Assembly (NCBI GenBank): GCA_003415625.1
Contig: PYIU01000003.1
Span: 6,014,001 to 6,078,000 of the forward strand
Reading direction: 5' to 3'
Origin: Aquanectria penicillioides
Lineage: Eukaryota > Ascomycota > Sordariomycetes > Hypocreales > Nectriaceae
DNA: 64,000 bases
A model generated the notes under the pieces. It ran no database searches. It had not been told where the DNA came from and worked only from the letters and a program-made list of their open reading frames with translations. Below, piece by piece: positions 23,536-35,121 of this stretch (its first letter is position 1; each line of letters opens with the position of its first letter). Made by a program: the position numbers and the translations under genes.

Positions 23536-25693
23536 ATGGCTTTTCTGATATCCAATCTCTTTCTCACAGCCACGGCCCTAGCTGGGACAACTGTTGGCCA
23601 GCCTGTTATTGGTCAATCTATCTCATTTCATGGCCCATTTGAGGTTGAGCAGGGCGGTCTTCACAACATTCATCTGGAGTATCATGATAATGTCAATGGA
23701 GAACTAACCATCGTGTATGGCTCCTGTGATATTGAGATGCTCACGGAAGCGCATCATGAGGTCGGGCGCACACATATTGGCAGTCATCCTGCTGCCAAGC
23801 GTCATGTAGACTGGGAGGATCAGCGTCCAACAAAGTTTGTCTGGATTGCTCCTTCAGATGTCTCGTCAGGCTGCCTCCATGCGTTCATCAATGAAGGGCT
23901 TGTGGGGAGGTCAAATCAAGTCAGCATCAAAGGACGCAAGAGAGTCCGACGAGCTACGCTACCTGATGTGGCTGAGCCTCTCGGAGCTTGGTTTGATGGG
24001 GTTGCATATATGAAGCAAAAGGAACCCGGAGAAGCTTTTGTTGCAGCCACTAAGAAGAAGTCATTCGGTATTCTTGGAGCGGGCATTTCTGGTTTGATGA
24101 CATCAGTAAGCCGTCCCATCTTTTTTAGCTTCGGTCTCTGCCTTACGGAGAGCCATAGCTTTCCCAATGATTCAGTTAATCTAATTAAGAAATTAGTTGA
24201 TGCTAGATTCTGTTGGCATCCACAACTGGAAGTTGATTGAATCTTCAAATAGGTTGGGAGGTCGCATCAGGACCACCTATCTCAATGGAACAAACCCAGA
24301 GGATCACCAATACCACGAACTTGGGCCAATGCGCTTCCCTCACACTCTCACGGATTCGGACACAAACGAGACCTATCCTTTCATGGATCATCGTATGGTT
24401 TATCAACTTGCCGATGTGCTCAATGGGCTGAATGCTGGCAATGACAGTCTCCAAGTCAAATTCATCCCATGGATTCAATCCAGTGACAATACCCCTGTGA
24501 CCACCAATAAACGTCGTCCAGATGGGACATTTCCTGGTAAAACAGAGGTTTCTGAGAACCCTGAGTATGCCGAGGTTACTGTGTACTCGAATGCCACGGC
24601 AGTTGAGGAGGCTCAAGAAGCACTGGAAGCATTCGAAGGGCTCACTTCGGAAAAAATGAAGTTCTATGCGACCAATGTTTTCAAGGCACACAAGCAAGCT
24701 GTAGAAGATGGTCTTTTTGATTTTTCCGAAGTCGAATATCTGCGCTACATCATGAAAACGGATCTTAACGTTACTGATGAAGTGGCCTCGACTGCGACCG
24801 TTTCACCCATGTGGGAGTACGACACTATCTACTTCATGGCAACTGAATGGCGGACGATAGACGGAGGCCTTAGCCGTTTACCTGCTGCCTTTGAAAATCT
24901 TGTCAAAGATCGCGTTCTCTTCAACTCTAAAGTCCACGGTGTCAAGTATAATAATGACAGCAGTACGCTTACCGTTTCATACCGTCCTGCTGGCCGCAAC
25001 CCTCGCGAAGTTGAATCGAAGACGGAACAATTTGATTATGTTTTTAACACGGTTCCGTTCAATCTACTTCGATTTTGGGAATTGCCAGCCTACTCGAGCT
25101 TAATGCAGAGAGCGATTGACAGATATAATTTTGGTAATGCAGCCAAGGTTGTCATTCAGTACGAGAGTCGCTTTTGGGAGCACCTTGACTACCCCATCTA
25201 CGGCGGTTGTGGTCGCGTGAACCACCCCCTTATTGGTCAAATATGCTACCCTCCATGGGGTATTAACAGCACAGGTCCCGGAGTGCTTCTTGCTTCCTAT
25301 ATCTCATCATCCGATGCAGATGTTGCTTGCGCCATGTCAGATGACGAGCATGTCGCATATGTCCAAAAGGCTGTTGTCGATATTCATGGAAGCGTTGCAG
25401 AAGAAAACTGGACTGGAAATTGGGATCGACAATGTTGGAAGTTTGATGAAAATCACGCGGGATCTTGGGCATCACCACTTGTGAATCAACAACAACTATA
25501 TATTCCAGCATTTTGGAGGACGGAGTTTAATACCGTTTTCATCGGTGAGCATACTAGCTACACCCATGCTTGGATTTTCAGTGCTTTGGAGAGTGCCGCG
25601 AGAGGTACAGTGCAAATGCTTTTGGATCTTGGGCTTGTGGATGAGGCTAAGCAAATCACGAACACGTGGATGGCACGATGGATTTCAGTCTGA
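23536..25693 (+). CDS. Secreted L-amino-acid oxidase (flavin amine oxidase family)
   Basis: Two exons (23536-24105 and 24197-25693) around a 91-nt intron (GTAAGCCG...CTAATTAAGAAATTAG) give 688 residues. An N-terminal signal peptide (MAFLISNLFLTATALAG) and a family-typical N-terminal extension precede the FAD site: FGILGAGISGLMTSLMLD (GxGxxG), the acidic LIESS and RLGGR. The HELGPMRFP segment is the conserved substrate/FAD contact region. The C-terminal FAD motif is around FIGEHTSYTHAWIFSALESA. The enzyme should oxidatively deaminate L-amino acids to 2-oxo acids, ammonia and hydrogen peroxide, outside the cell; such fungal enzymes serve nitrogen scavenging and antagonism. It ends 147 bp from the convergent monooxygenase gene. 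Confidence 0.88.
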
Positions 25694-25769
25694 GCCAAAC
25701 TTGGGAACAAAACAATCAGTAAATAGATCACTCTCCCATGACAAGGCTCTAATCTGCTCTTATAAACCT

Positions 25770-25801
25770 GCTCTCTCTCTCTCTTTTTTTTTTTTTTTTT
25801 T
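25770..25801 (+). repeat. (CT)n plus T-run between convergent genes
   Basis: A CT dinucleotide run followed by about 18 T lies in the 147-bp gap between the ends of the amino-acid oxidase and monooxygenase genes. Simple repeat within 3' UTR sequence. Confidence 0.85.
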
Positions 25802-25840
25802 GTAAAAAGGTATTGAAATACACCTGCTATCGAAAAGCAG

Positions 25841-27270
25841 TCAAGCCCAGTTTTTGTCCATCTGTAGCTTCATCTCCCGCCTGGTTAATAAAGGGCTTTT
25901 GGCATCAATGCGAGCCCAATCATGAGCATCCAGACTTGCTCGCCTTGAAGCAAGAACCCCAGGACGCGATCTTTCAATGACGACGTTTTCATACTTGTCG
26001 ATTGCTCCTCTGAGAATTGTTGAATTATTATGCAAAGGGATGTGCGGCGCAACATGCTCCACAAAATCGAGCACATCAACAATAGCATGGTTAGCCCCCT
26101 CGCCACGATCTACGCAAATTAGCACAATATGTCTATGATAAAAGGCCCTGCTAAGAGACTTACACATTGCCATCGCGTGCAACGCATCACCCATAAGCAC
26201 AACTCGTCCTTTTGAATGTAGCCCAAATGGGGGAGCGAAATCATGGGGTTCTAGGTGTTTGATTTCCTCACTCTCCGGGATATTGCGGACAATGGTTCGG
26301 AACGGTTCAGCCCAAGCCTCGGCAAATGCTTTAATTAGACATAACTTGTCTTCGTTTGTAGCTGGCACCTCCAGTGGGGCAGACTTTCCCAAGAATCCTT
26401 CTCGATACGGCCAGGATACACACATCTGACATACAAATGCATCCGTGCTTTCATCATCGTTTCCTGGAACATCAAGCACTAGTCTAGTCAGCAACGCTCA
26501 TGCCAATTCATCCCGTCACGTACAGCTGAGATAGACGAAATTATTGCTTTCAGAAGAAGTTCCCTGGCAAAAGAACGGATCGAGTTTCTGGATTGGACGC
26601 ACTTGGTCCACCGAAAGTTGCATTTTAAGGCCCAGCATTCGAATTGGTATGTTGAACATCTCGGATTGGGTAGGAAAAACGATGCGACGAACTCGAGACC
26701 CAGCGCCATCGCAAGCAATCAACAGACTTCCAATAGCACTCGAACCGTCTTCGAATACTGCGTTCACTGATTCTCCTTTTTGCTCAAACTTATCTAATGT
26801 CTTCCCCCACTAACAACATCATGACAAAGTCTATCAGTCTTCGATGCTCAAGTCCACTGGAATCTAGGTCCGCATACCTCAATTTCGACACTTGTGGCCA
26901 GTAACCGCCTCAGCTTTGCACGAGACACTCGTATTCTTTCTGATTCTGGAGCTTTGGGGGTAGTGAATTTGAGCTCGCCAGTACTGAGATCAAAGAATGG
27001 AAATGATGACGAATCTCCATTCTCGACTGCTGGACGATTAACATAAGCACTAGGGATTTGTTGAAACAAATCGTCGGGAAGCAAAGTTCTCAACGCCGGG
27101 AGTGACCAATGCAATGTCAACCCCCAGCCAACGCCTCGAGTGACTAGGTCCGTGTCTCTTTCGAAAATTCGAAATGCGATCTTTTCTTTGCGGAAATATT
27201 GGGCGAGAAGGAGACCACTAATTCCCGCTCCAATAATTAACGCGGGGTTCTCGACGCAATGTTCGGTCAT
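25841..27270 (-). CDS. FAD-dependent monooxygenase (PF01494 type)
   Basis: Four exons (27270-26878, 26809-26525, 26479-26164, 26109-25841; introns 68, 45, 54 nt) encode 420 residues, normal for the group. Dinucleotide fold at the N-terminus: LIIGAGISGLLLAQYF (GxGxxG) with the acidic end RIFERD. The RVSRAKLRRLL segment carries the conserved arginine, LIACDGAGSRVRR is the DG motif, and RVVLMGDALHAMA is the GD motif that binds the FAD ribityl, followed by GEGANHAIVD. Class A flavin monooxygenases hydroxylate aromatic or polycyclic substrates with NAD(P)H and oxygen. The substrate here is unknown. GDALHAM rather than the common GDAAHxM is a minor variation. Confidence 0.85.
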
Positions 27271-28172
27271 TTTTTCTGTTTTGGGGGTCTGGCTCAGTTA
27301 AGGTTAATGAAGATGAGGAACGATGAATGATAATTTTCCTGCGTCAATTAAATGGGAGTGTTGGCCCTATAATTGCCAAAAGACTGTTGGACGACCCCAG
27401 CATCGTGACAGCAGCGCTTGCAAGGGACCCATGTTCGTGGCATTGCCATAAGTTAGGAGAGTGTCAAGGCGCATGATGCAATCTGTCACAACATATACAT
27501 GTGGCGTGCTTTTCCCTAATAGCCGATACTTCCGATTGGAAAGGCTGTATGCAGGACGATGAATAGAATGCACTCTTCGACTACATTCACAAGCCACAGC
27601 CCCACTTGAGTCTCACATGCAGAGAAATGACCCCATTTCCACCAGTTCTATCGAATGAGAGGTACTCAAATTTTTACTTCATAGGATTCTAATGAACTTT
27701 CTATATTTCCACTCAATGAAACGTCTTCCGTGCGCGGGATATTCTAGCCTTACATGCGCTTTGCAGGCTTAACTAGCTATTGGCACTTATTCTAGCACAT
27801 CAAACAAAAAGACCTATGCAGTAACATCAAGACTGGGAAATTGTCCTATCCTAAGACATTTACTTTCAACTGGAGTCTCTCTTCCTAATTCTCCACTATT
27901 AGTTGGGATCACTAGGCTATTTGATGATGGCCCTTGCAGCTCATGCTTTTGCTCTTGTGACTACTTCACAGAAAAGGCTTCTCCGAATGGGATCTCTAGG
28001 TCCAGACAAATTCCTATCGGTTTTTTTTCTAAAGGAGACTTTGTGATAATGCTGGAGATTTGGAATATTGAATATCCTCGGGTATAAAAAGCCCTCCAGT
28101 CCTGTGAACAGAAACCCAATTGAACTAAAGAAGATTATTTATTCATTACAGTATATATCATGATTTTGCCGA
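27271..28172. other. Intergenic region, no gene recognised
   Basis: About 0.9 kb upstream of the monooxygenase (minus strand) and downstream of the deaminase (minus strand). It should hold the monooxygenase promoter; nothing else is recognised. Confidence 0.5.
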
Positions 28173-28832
28173 TTACCTCCAAGTGCTCGAACTCTCAGCC
28201 CCAGTCTTTTTGCCCTCCTGGTAAGTCTCACTCAGTTGGTCATACATTCCCTTGACTCTCTCCACCTCCGACTTCCAATGCTCCCTTGCTTCGCTGGACT
28301 CTATCTTGCCTGCCAGGTCACTCAGACACGTCGCTGTGAAGAACTTGTTGGTTTTATTATACAGAGCCCTCTCCTTCAGAGAGTCATCGCTCTCGCCAAC
28401 CGCCCGGACACGGAAAACTTGTTCTAGGATATCGATATCGTAGGGGATATCAAATCTGTCACGGCTATCCTCATAGGTAAAAAGGAAGTAGATTTCTTTG
28501 AAACCTGACCATGTAATGCCACTCAGACAAAGACTGCAAGGTTCGTGTGTTGCGATAAAAATGCAATCATCTCGGGGGTTTGGCCGTGTGGTCGAGTCAG
28601 GAAAGGATGTCGTGTAAAACTGCTGGATGCAGTTTATTTCACCATGAAGGAGAGGTGAAACTCGCTCATTATTGGTCGAGAGAGTGTATGGATTCAACGT
28701 CGTAGCAGACAAGATTGCTGCACCAAAGACTTTACTCCCAGAAGAGACACCAGCACGAGTAAGTGGGACAATGTCAAATTCAATTGTTTGGAGAATTGCG
28801 GCAAGAACATCCTTGGGGCTGCGGGGCTCCAT
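28173..28832 (-). CDS. CDA-fold deaminase family protein
   Basis: Single exon, 219 residues from the first ATG at 28832; the frame stays open a little further upstream, but without another ATG. The zinc-binding signature of cytidine/guanine/tRNA-adenosine-type deaminases is clear: HGEINCI (H-x-E with proton-shuttle Glu) near residue 70 and EPCSLCLSGITWSGF (PCxxC) near residue 105. The C-terminal third (KERALYNKTNKFF and SEVERVKGMYDQL) is helical and not diagnostic. It probably hydrolyses the exocyclic amine of a nucleobase or related heterocycle. The specificity cannot be read from sequence. It is an accessory gene sitting between the monooxygenase and the second copy of the inverted-repeat element. 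Confidence 0.8.
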   Translation of the reverse strand: MEPRSPKDVLAAILQTIEFDIVPLTRAGVSSGSKVFGAAILSATTLNPYTLSTNNERVSPLLHGEINCIQQFYTTSFPDSTTRPNPRDDCIFIATHEPCSLCLSGITWSGFKEIYFLFTYEDSRDRFDIPYDIDILEQVFRVRAVGESDDSLKERALYNKTNKFFTATCLSDLAGKIESSEAREHWKSEVERVKGMYDQLSETYQEGKKTGAESSSTWR

Positions 28833-30460
28833 TGTTGTTCGCTTCGGCCATGGGGTTGGAGTATGGATAAAAAGAGATATTTCTAGGGTTTTCAAGGATT
28901 AACAAAGCGGCATATGCCCTTCTTATACCGCTATTTTTCTTATCACTTAGCTCACCTTGCGGTGTATGCCGTGGCGTTCACTACATTATCGGTGGCTTCC
29001 GTGGCGCTAAAATATGTCATTCCCATCGGCCAGTCGCGCACCATCGGCGGCCAACTCCGATAATCTTCCCATCGGTGTATATAATAATTTTCATATTGTC
29101 TTCCTTATGGTTGTTAATAACGTGCCTAAAATTTAGATCCAATTGTCCTTGACGATATGGAGATTGATGCAAGTTATTTAGCGACACATGAGCCAATTCC
29201 TCTGCACACATATACATACACACAGTGACTTTCTGGATTCAAGCCTACCTACCTATTGTGTGCCTCATACCAACATGATGCCTTGAATGATTTCGTCAGC
29301 TTTCCAAAAAAAAAAAAAAAAATCTAATATTACAGATCTAGCCTCATCTCTACAAAGGAATAATTTGGTTTTTTTCGGACAAAGAAAAACGGGAGGGGCG
29401 GCATCTTTATCACTTCCCTTAATTCCATGCTGTCGTCCCATTCTCTGGCTTTGTCAATGTGTGTTCGAAAATTGGACCAGAGAAAGGTTCTCTCAGTGCT
29501 AGGTTCGCGGCGCCTCAGTGGCTAATATCCAGTCTCCCATGAATGATTTGTTTCATAGGCCTACCTTTTGTGCCCTATGTTGTAGACTCGTATTTCACTG
29601 ATCTTGCCTGGCAATAGTGCCTCTGAATTCTATGTACCCGCAAACTCCCCTCAACAATGCTCAGAGCTCAGGGAACCAAAGCTTCCTTGAGAGACTCTCG
29701 GTCTAATGGCGGAGATAAACACAATTTAATCCGAATATGAAGGGTTTTCATGAGAAGAATTTACCAGCAAGGCGTTCTATTTGAACCGGGATTTTTGTTT
29801 CAACGATACTCTGACTGGTTGCTGCCTCCTAATATCTTGTTGCCGAATATTTCAAAGGTCTAAAACTCAATAAAGCAATCATATGAAATCGTAATGAGCA
29901 AATTAATGTCTATCTATTCTATTATTATAACCCTTTGATACATGATACGGAAAATCGGAGGTAACCCTTGACTGCTACACCAAAAGGTCTACCTGTTCTA
30001 CGGTCAAGAGTAACACAGGATTTTAAGGTCTATAAGGCACCGATTCGTATCAACATAGTTAAAATTATATGCCATTTGTAAAAAGACGATTACATAGGGC
30101 TAATTTAGTTCATAAAGCACGACAAAAACTGTTCAATTTTAAATACCACTTCCTAGTCCACATCAAGTCATTTTGACATGTTAGGAATAATACTTACCAT
30201 ATCAATATAATAAATTTCTTGTTTTCATAGAATGCATTGAAAACTTGAAGTATTATGCAAAGGGGCGATTGACAAAGGGAGAGATGTAAGATACCCAAGA
30301 GTTCTGGAGCCTAGCGGGTAGATGTTACTCCGAAAAGGACGATGATGACTGCCAAGAATCCGCACCCCCGAGCTTGTGCGCCACAGCCCCAATCCAACAG
30401 TTTTATTGAATATTTTATCTGCGCTCTCTTCCATCATTTCTCTTCTTCACAAAGTCAGAT
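28833..30460. other. Intergenic region with second MITE-like copy
   Basis: About 1.6 kb between the deaminase start and the divergent Zn2Cys6 gene. It contains a run of about 16 A near 29306 and the element copy at 29943-30052. No gene recognised. Confidence 0.5.
29943..30052 (-). mobile_element. MITE-like 110-bp element, copy B (inverted relative to copy A)
   Basis: On the + strand it runs from TGATACGGAAAATCGG to CCGATTCGTATCA; both ends therefore start TGATACG when read inward. Its reverse complement aligns end to end with 22022-22130, with about ten differences. The bases ACA flank it on both sides, which could be a 3-bp target duplication; copy A lacks a clear duplication. Confidence 0.7.
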
Positions 30461-31882
30461 ATGGAGATCGTCGGGTCATCAGGGTCTTCCTCCAATAGCG
30501 ACACCAACCTGAGCCTCAGAGTCGATAAAAGCCCACCTGAGCTCAGCGGTCTGATGCAAAACGATGGGCTTTCATCTTCACCACACACAGCCTCACCAAA
30601 GCCCCCAAGACGAAAAAGGCCAGTGCCTGGAAAAGGATTCAGAAAAACGAGGCGAGGTTGCTTGAACTGCAAACGGCGCAGAGTGAAGTGTACCGAAGGC
30701 CGACCCTCGTGCCAAGGTTGTCAGCGTATGGGCATCGACTGCTTCTATCCTTCAAACCCTTTACCAAATGTGAAAAAAAGTTTGGTCTCGAATGGCCTGA
30801 AAACACCGTTAAATCATGACCACTTACGATTTTTTCATCATTTCTTGATCGAGGCTTACCCTCCTCACCCCTATGATTGCTCGGCTGTATGGCGTGATGT
30901 TGCCGCATTATCTCACGAGGTCAGTTCATTCCACATATGCAAACTCTAGAGCGATGTCGTACTGATACTCAACCAATTATTTCCAACACTTTGTTTTTCG
31001 TACCATTAGACTATTCCAAAGTGCTGACTTGAGTCTGGCAGTACGACTTCTTGGCTCATGCTATCCTAGCGCTCGCAGCTCAGCATCTGACCCTCTTTAA
31101 GGGATCGGATTACTCTGTTCAGGCCCTTGACCTCAGAATTTCAGCTATCAAAGGATTAAATGAGGCTCTGTCCCAGCCTTGTCTCGTTGCATCAGATAGC
31201 GACGCTCGATATGCGACCATCATGGTTCTCACTTATCAATCGTCATACATGCGCGACGCTATGATGGACTTCCTAGCCATGGTACGCGGGTGGATGATCA
31301 TCTCAACAACTTTGGTTCCGAGCCGAGAGACGTCACTCTTCCACGGATTCACGAGGAAATCATTCGTCAGTAGCATGAATAGGTACGCTTGGCAACAGCG
31401 TGGTTTAGTTGGTGAGATAATGGTGGAAGATTTCCTCGCCTCGCTTAAAATAGTACGCCCAATGTGTCGAGATGCTGGGGAGCGGAAATATTTGTCTGCT
31501 CTCGAGAAGCTTGCCCATTTGGTCAGGTCATCGCCACATGATGGTTTGTCGATGCTCCATCCTTCCATTTACTAAACGCCTTGTACTAACGGATTTAGCG
31601 CTACTTGAGATGGTGCCTTGTTATGCCCTGACGAACAAAATGACCAAAGACGAATACCACGGCTTCACAGATCCATCAAACCACGTTGCTCAGGTGCTTC
31701 TTGCACATTTCTTAATGTTGGATTACGTCCTAGATGTGCACTTCCTAGGCTCTCGAAGTTGCCATTTTGCTTTCTGCAAGAAAATCTCAAAATCCTGGGT
31801 TTTCAAGATTGCAGAAAAATTGCCTGCTGGATTTCAAAGATACATGATGTGGCCGCTAAGTATGGCGGAAGAAATCGTGTAA
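30461..31882 (+). CDS. Zn2Cys6 fungal transcription factor
   Basis: Three exons (30461-30919, 31042-31543, 31599-31882; introns 122 and 55 nt) encode 414 residues. After a Ser/Pro-rich head, residues about 67-95 form the binuclear zinc cluster with spacing C-x2-C-x6-C-x6-C-x2-C-x6-C (starting [14 protein letters not shown], with the basic residues that contact CGG half sites). The rest ([50 protein letters not shown]) matches the fungal-specific regulatory domain of the Fungal_trans_2/DUF3468 type of sterol-uptake-regulator-like proteins. It is nuclear and may regulate neighbouring accessory genes, but that is inference from position. Confidence 0.87.
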
Positions 31883-32512
31883 TTGCAAGACTAGACTCGC
31901 TTCAGCTTAGTGCACAATGTATTGAAATAGCTATATGAAATAGAACCAGATTTGTGCAGTGACAATCACCACATGCTGACGACGAAGCATGGAAGGGCAT
32001 GAATTTCCTGGACACCGATACGTTAGCTTAGATTGACAGGGATCAGATAGGCTTAGCTGTATCAACCGAATGGTAAGTGGTCAGTGGCGGCGCTGCGATT
32101 GATCTCAGCCACTCTCCCCCAGGTTCGCAAAAACGATGAAAGCGACGAATGGACCAATGGGAGAGAAGCCAAACCAAAACCTCTCGGCCTTAGCCCTTCC
32201 TGCCTCTGCCAAGTGCTTCAACCCATTATTGTCATAATAAGCTTAATCTCCGCCATCGATTCAGGACGCGTCAGTCCCCTCGTTTCTCATCGTTTCTCGT
32301 CGCTTTTCCTTTTTAAAAAACGACGGTTCGCCCTATACATCGGTCGGACAACGGGGCAGTGTCAGTGATCCACCAGACGATGACGAACAACAGGTAATGA
32401 GGGAGGCCCTTTGCAATGGATATAAATACTCTGGCGTGCTCACTTACAGTTTGAAATACACCGCATCCTGGGGCAATTCCACCACATCTTCCAACACCAA
32501 CAGAGCAACAAC
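31883..32512. other. Intergenic region
   Basis: About 630 bp between the zinc-cluster gene and the RTA1-like gene, both on the plus strand. It should hold the latter's promoter; a TATAAATA-like sequence lies at about 32420. Nothing else is recognised. Confidence 0.45.
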
Positions 32513-33729
32513 ATGTCATCCATCATCCCAACCGCCACAGTCCTGTTGGAGGCGACTTCGACCTTTTCCATCCCAACGACGTCTTGTACCACCGCGGTCC
32601 CCGACAAGAATGGGTACGTTCCACCGGACTCATGCAACGCAAATTATGGGTTTTACCCTCAGTGGGAGGACAATGCCGCCTTCGCTGTTGTTTTTGGCTT
32701 GACCACAGTCGCTCATCTTGCCCAAGCAGTCATACTGAAGAAGGTTTGTTCATCTTGTTCGATCCGCTTAGTTAAAACTTGCCATGACTGATGTTCTCGT
32801 ACGAGTAGGGCTTTTGTTGGGTTATCATCATGGGGGCCGCCTGGGAATGCATCTGCTTCATTCTACGTGCTTTGGGAGCGAAGCATCAACAGGAGTCCAC
32901 ATACATGATTATATCGACGTTGTTGCTGTTATTGGCACCGTTATGTACAAGATCTCTACGCTCCTGAAATACTCATAAGGCTTACATACTAACAATATGG
33001 ATAACAGGGATCAACGCTTCCGTGTACATGATCGTCGCTCGTCTCGTCCACTTCCTTCGCCCGAAAAAACGCCTTCTGGGGCTTCCAGCACGTTGGCTAT
33101 CAAAATGCTTCGTCTCGGCCGATGTTATTTGTTTCATCGTCCAGGCAGCAGGTGGTGGGTTAATGGCTGACCAGAACAGCGCCGAGAATGCTTCATTGGG
33201 CCAGAAGGTTTACATGGCAGGTGTGGGTGTTCAGCTGGGGTTTGTGTCAGCGTTTTTAGTTGCGCATACCCTTTTTCATCGGGAAGTATCTCAGCTTGCT
33301 CGCATTGGGAAGGTAAAGATTCAAAATTGTTGGACCCGAGGCCTTTTGTGGGCTATATATGTCGTCCTTGGTCTTATCATCGTAAGTTTGGCATCTCTTG
33401 GTCAATTATGTTATGCCTAATAATTGCTTTAGATTCGCATCATCTTCCGCCTGGTCGAGTTCAGTAAAGGGGTGTCAACTTCCAACGAAATTCTGCGCCA
33501 CGAAGCATATCAACTATATCTGGATGGATTACCAATGTTGATTGCAAGCGTAGTGCTTAACGTTGTCCATCCCGGGCTGGTTTTGAGAGGTCCTCAAAGC
33601 GCGTTGCCAAAAGTAAAAATGCTGCGGCGACGTAGAAGCGAACGATCATTTCAACCAGTTGCCCTCGAATCTTTGGAGACAGGACAACAGGAAGGTCGGA
33701 TTGCACTACGCCGGACGTATGATATTTGA
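32513..33729 (+). CDS. RTA1-like seven-helix membrane protein
   Basis: Four exons (32513-32743, 32809-32944, 33008-33381, 33433-33729; introns 65, 63 and 51 nt) encode 345 residues. The pattern is that of the RTA1/RTM1/RSB1 family (PF04479): an extracellular head with Cys, FAVVFGLTTVAHLAQA, CWVIIMGAAWECICF, LLLLLAPLWINASVYM (the family's APLWxxAxxYM signature), the DVICFIVQAAGGG helix, IRIIFRLVEFSKG, and a last helix with HEAYQLYLDGLPM. These fungal plasma-membrane proteins are linked to lipid translocation and resistance to toxic compounds (7-aminocholesterol, sphingoid bases). The ligand here is unknown. Confidence 0.88.
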
Positions 33730-35121
33730 CTCGAGATTGCGATAGGAGAAACTAGTGGTAGCTAGTGACGTCTAAAACGCAACGATAATATCGACATTGA
33801 TGTTTTCATATATCGTGCCGAAGCCCGAGCTGGTGTCGCTTCAACCCAAGTTGTAGCTTAGCTCTTAAGCAGTGCTCGGGAAGCCACTAAGCAGTCTATG
33901 CGAATCGCCCCAACAGTGTGAGCGATCTGTATCCTTATTTTCTACATAGAATGATGGATTGTACTAGAATATTTGATAGAAGTTTTAAGTGATATATAAA
34001 TTCTTATTCGAAGATCAATTGATTATTGACCTATGAACTTATTGCCAGCGATGATACCATTCTTTGTGCTCGAGACTGTCCTGGATCTCTAGCTTGAATT
34101 AATCGCTGCTAAATTAAACTCCATTATATCATAATTTAATCATGTAGCATATTAATCTTATTCTGGCTTACCTTTGACTTGTCTGTCTCAAGGAGCCAAT
34201 GAGTCCTCCAAGCGAGAACACCCATAATCCCTTCTCTCCAACCCATTTCAGGATCAAAGGTTTTCGATCAAATCTCTCACCCTTATAATCCATGTGACCA
34301 ATTCATGGACTAGGTTAGCCGTAGGTTCCCTTCGGCTCTATGTTATCGCATTCCATTCGACTCTCGAGAGGCATTCACTGAAGCAATTTATTAACGCAGC
34401 CTCATCGCCACGGTGGATATGGATGTTTATCTTAGGCAAGCGTAGATTACAATCTACCAGATAATGTTTCTAACTAGCCGTAAGCAACCTCCAACCCCAG
34501 AACTGAAACTAGTTTTTCATCCCCTGCTTAAGCTAACCGGACCAGGCAACTACCGAGGACAATAGCATGGATTGAGTTTGATCAAGGTAGTGTGGACGCA
34601 ATGAGAAATCACTACCAGCATGTAAATTTCGCTGCCGCCAAGGCCGCCCTCCAACCCGTGTTGCCGGTATCCCTCGCAAGCTGCAACGGAGCATTCGGGC
34701 CTAAATCCTTCTGTCAGCTAGTCTGATCCCGACCCAGATACGGCGATCTCAAGGACTAATTTGGAGACAACTAGACTCAAAATCATGGTGGGCCCAACTG
34801 CCTTAGTTGCTGACAGGATGCAGGGCGGCTAAATGCAGGATCCCAGAATCAACAAATTCCATGCCAACAAGTTTAATGGATAATCCAGTTTTACTAGCAA
34901 ACAGCCAACGCAACAAATCACGGTATTGGACATGTATATCTCTGAAACAGCGGGATAGGATTGTCCGCTACACAATGCTCGTCGCGACTGGCCTAGCCAA
35001 ACAAAAGATAAAGGCTGACACCTGCCACTGCTTGTTTATCATCACCTTTTTCTTGTCCTCACATCAACGGCTATTTCCAAATAACTGTTAGAAGAAGAGG
35101 ATAATCAAATATTAGCTTGGT
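33730..35121. other. Intergenic region, no gene recognised
   Basis: About 1.4 kb between the RTA1-like gene and the broken O-methyltransferase. Short open frames show no similarity; likely 3' UTR and promoter sequence. Confidence 0.45.
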
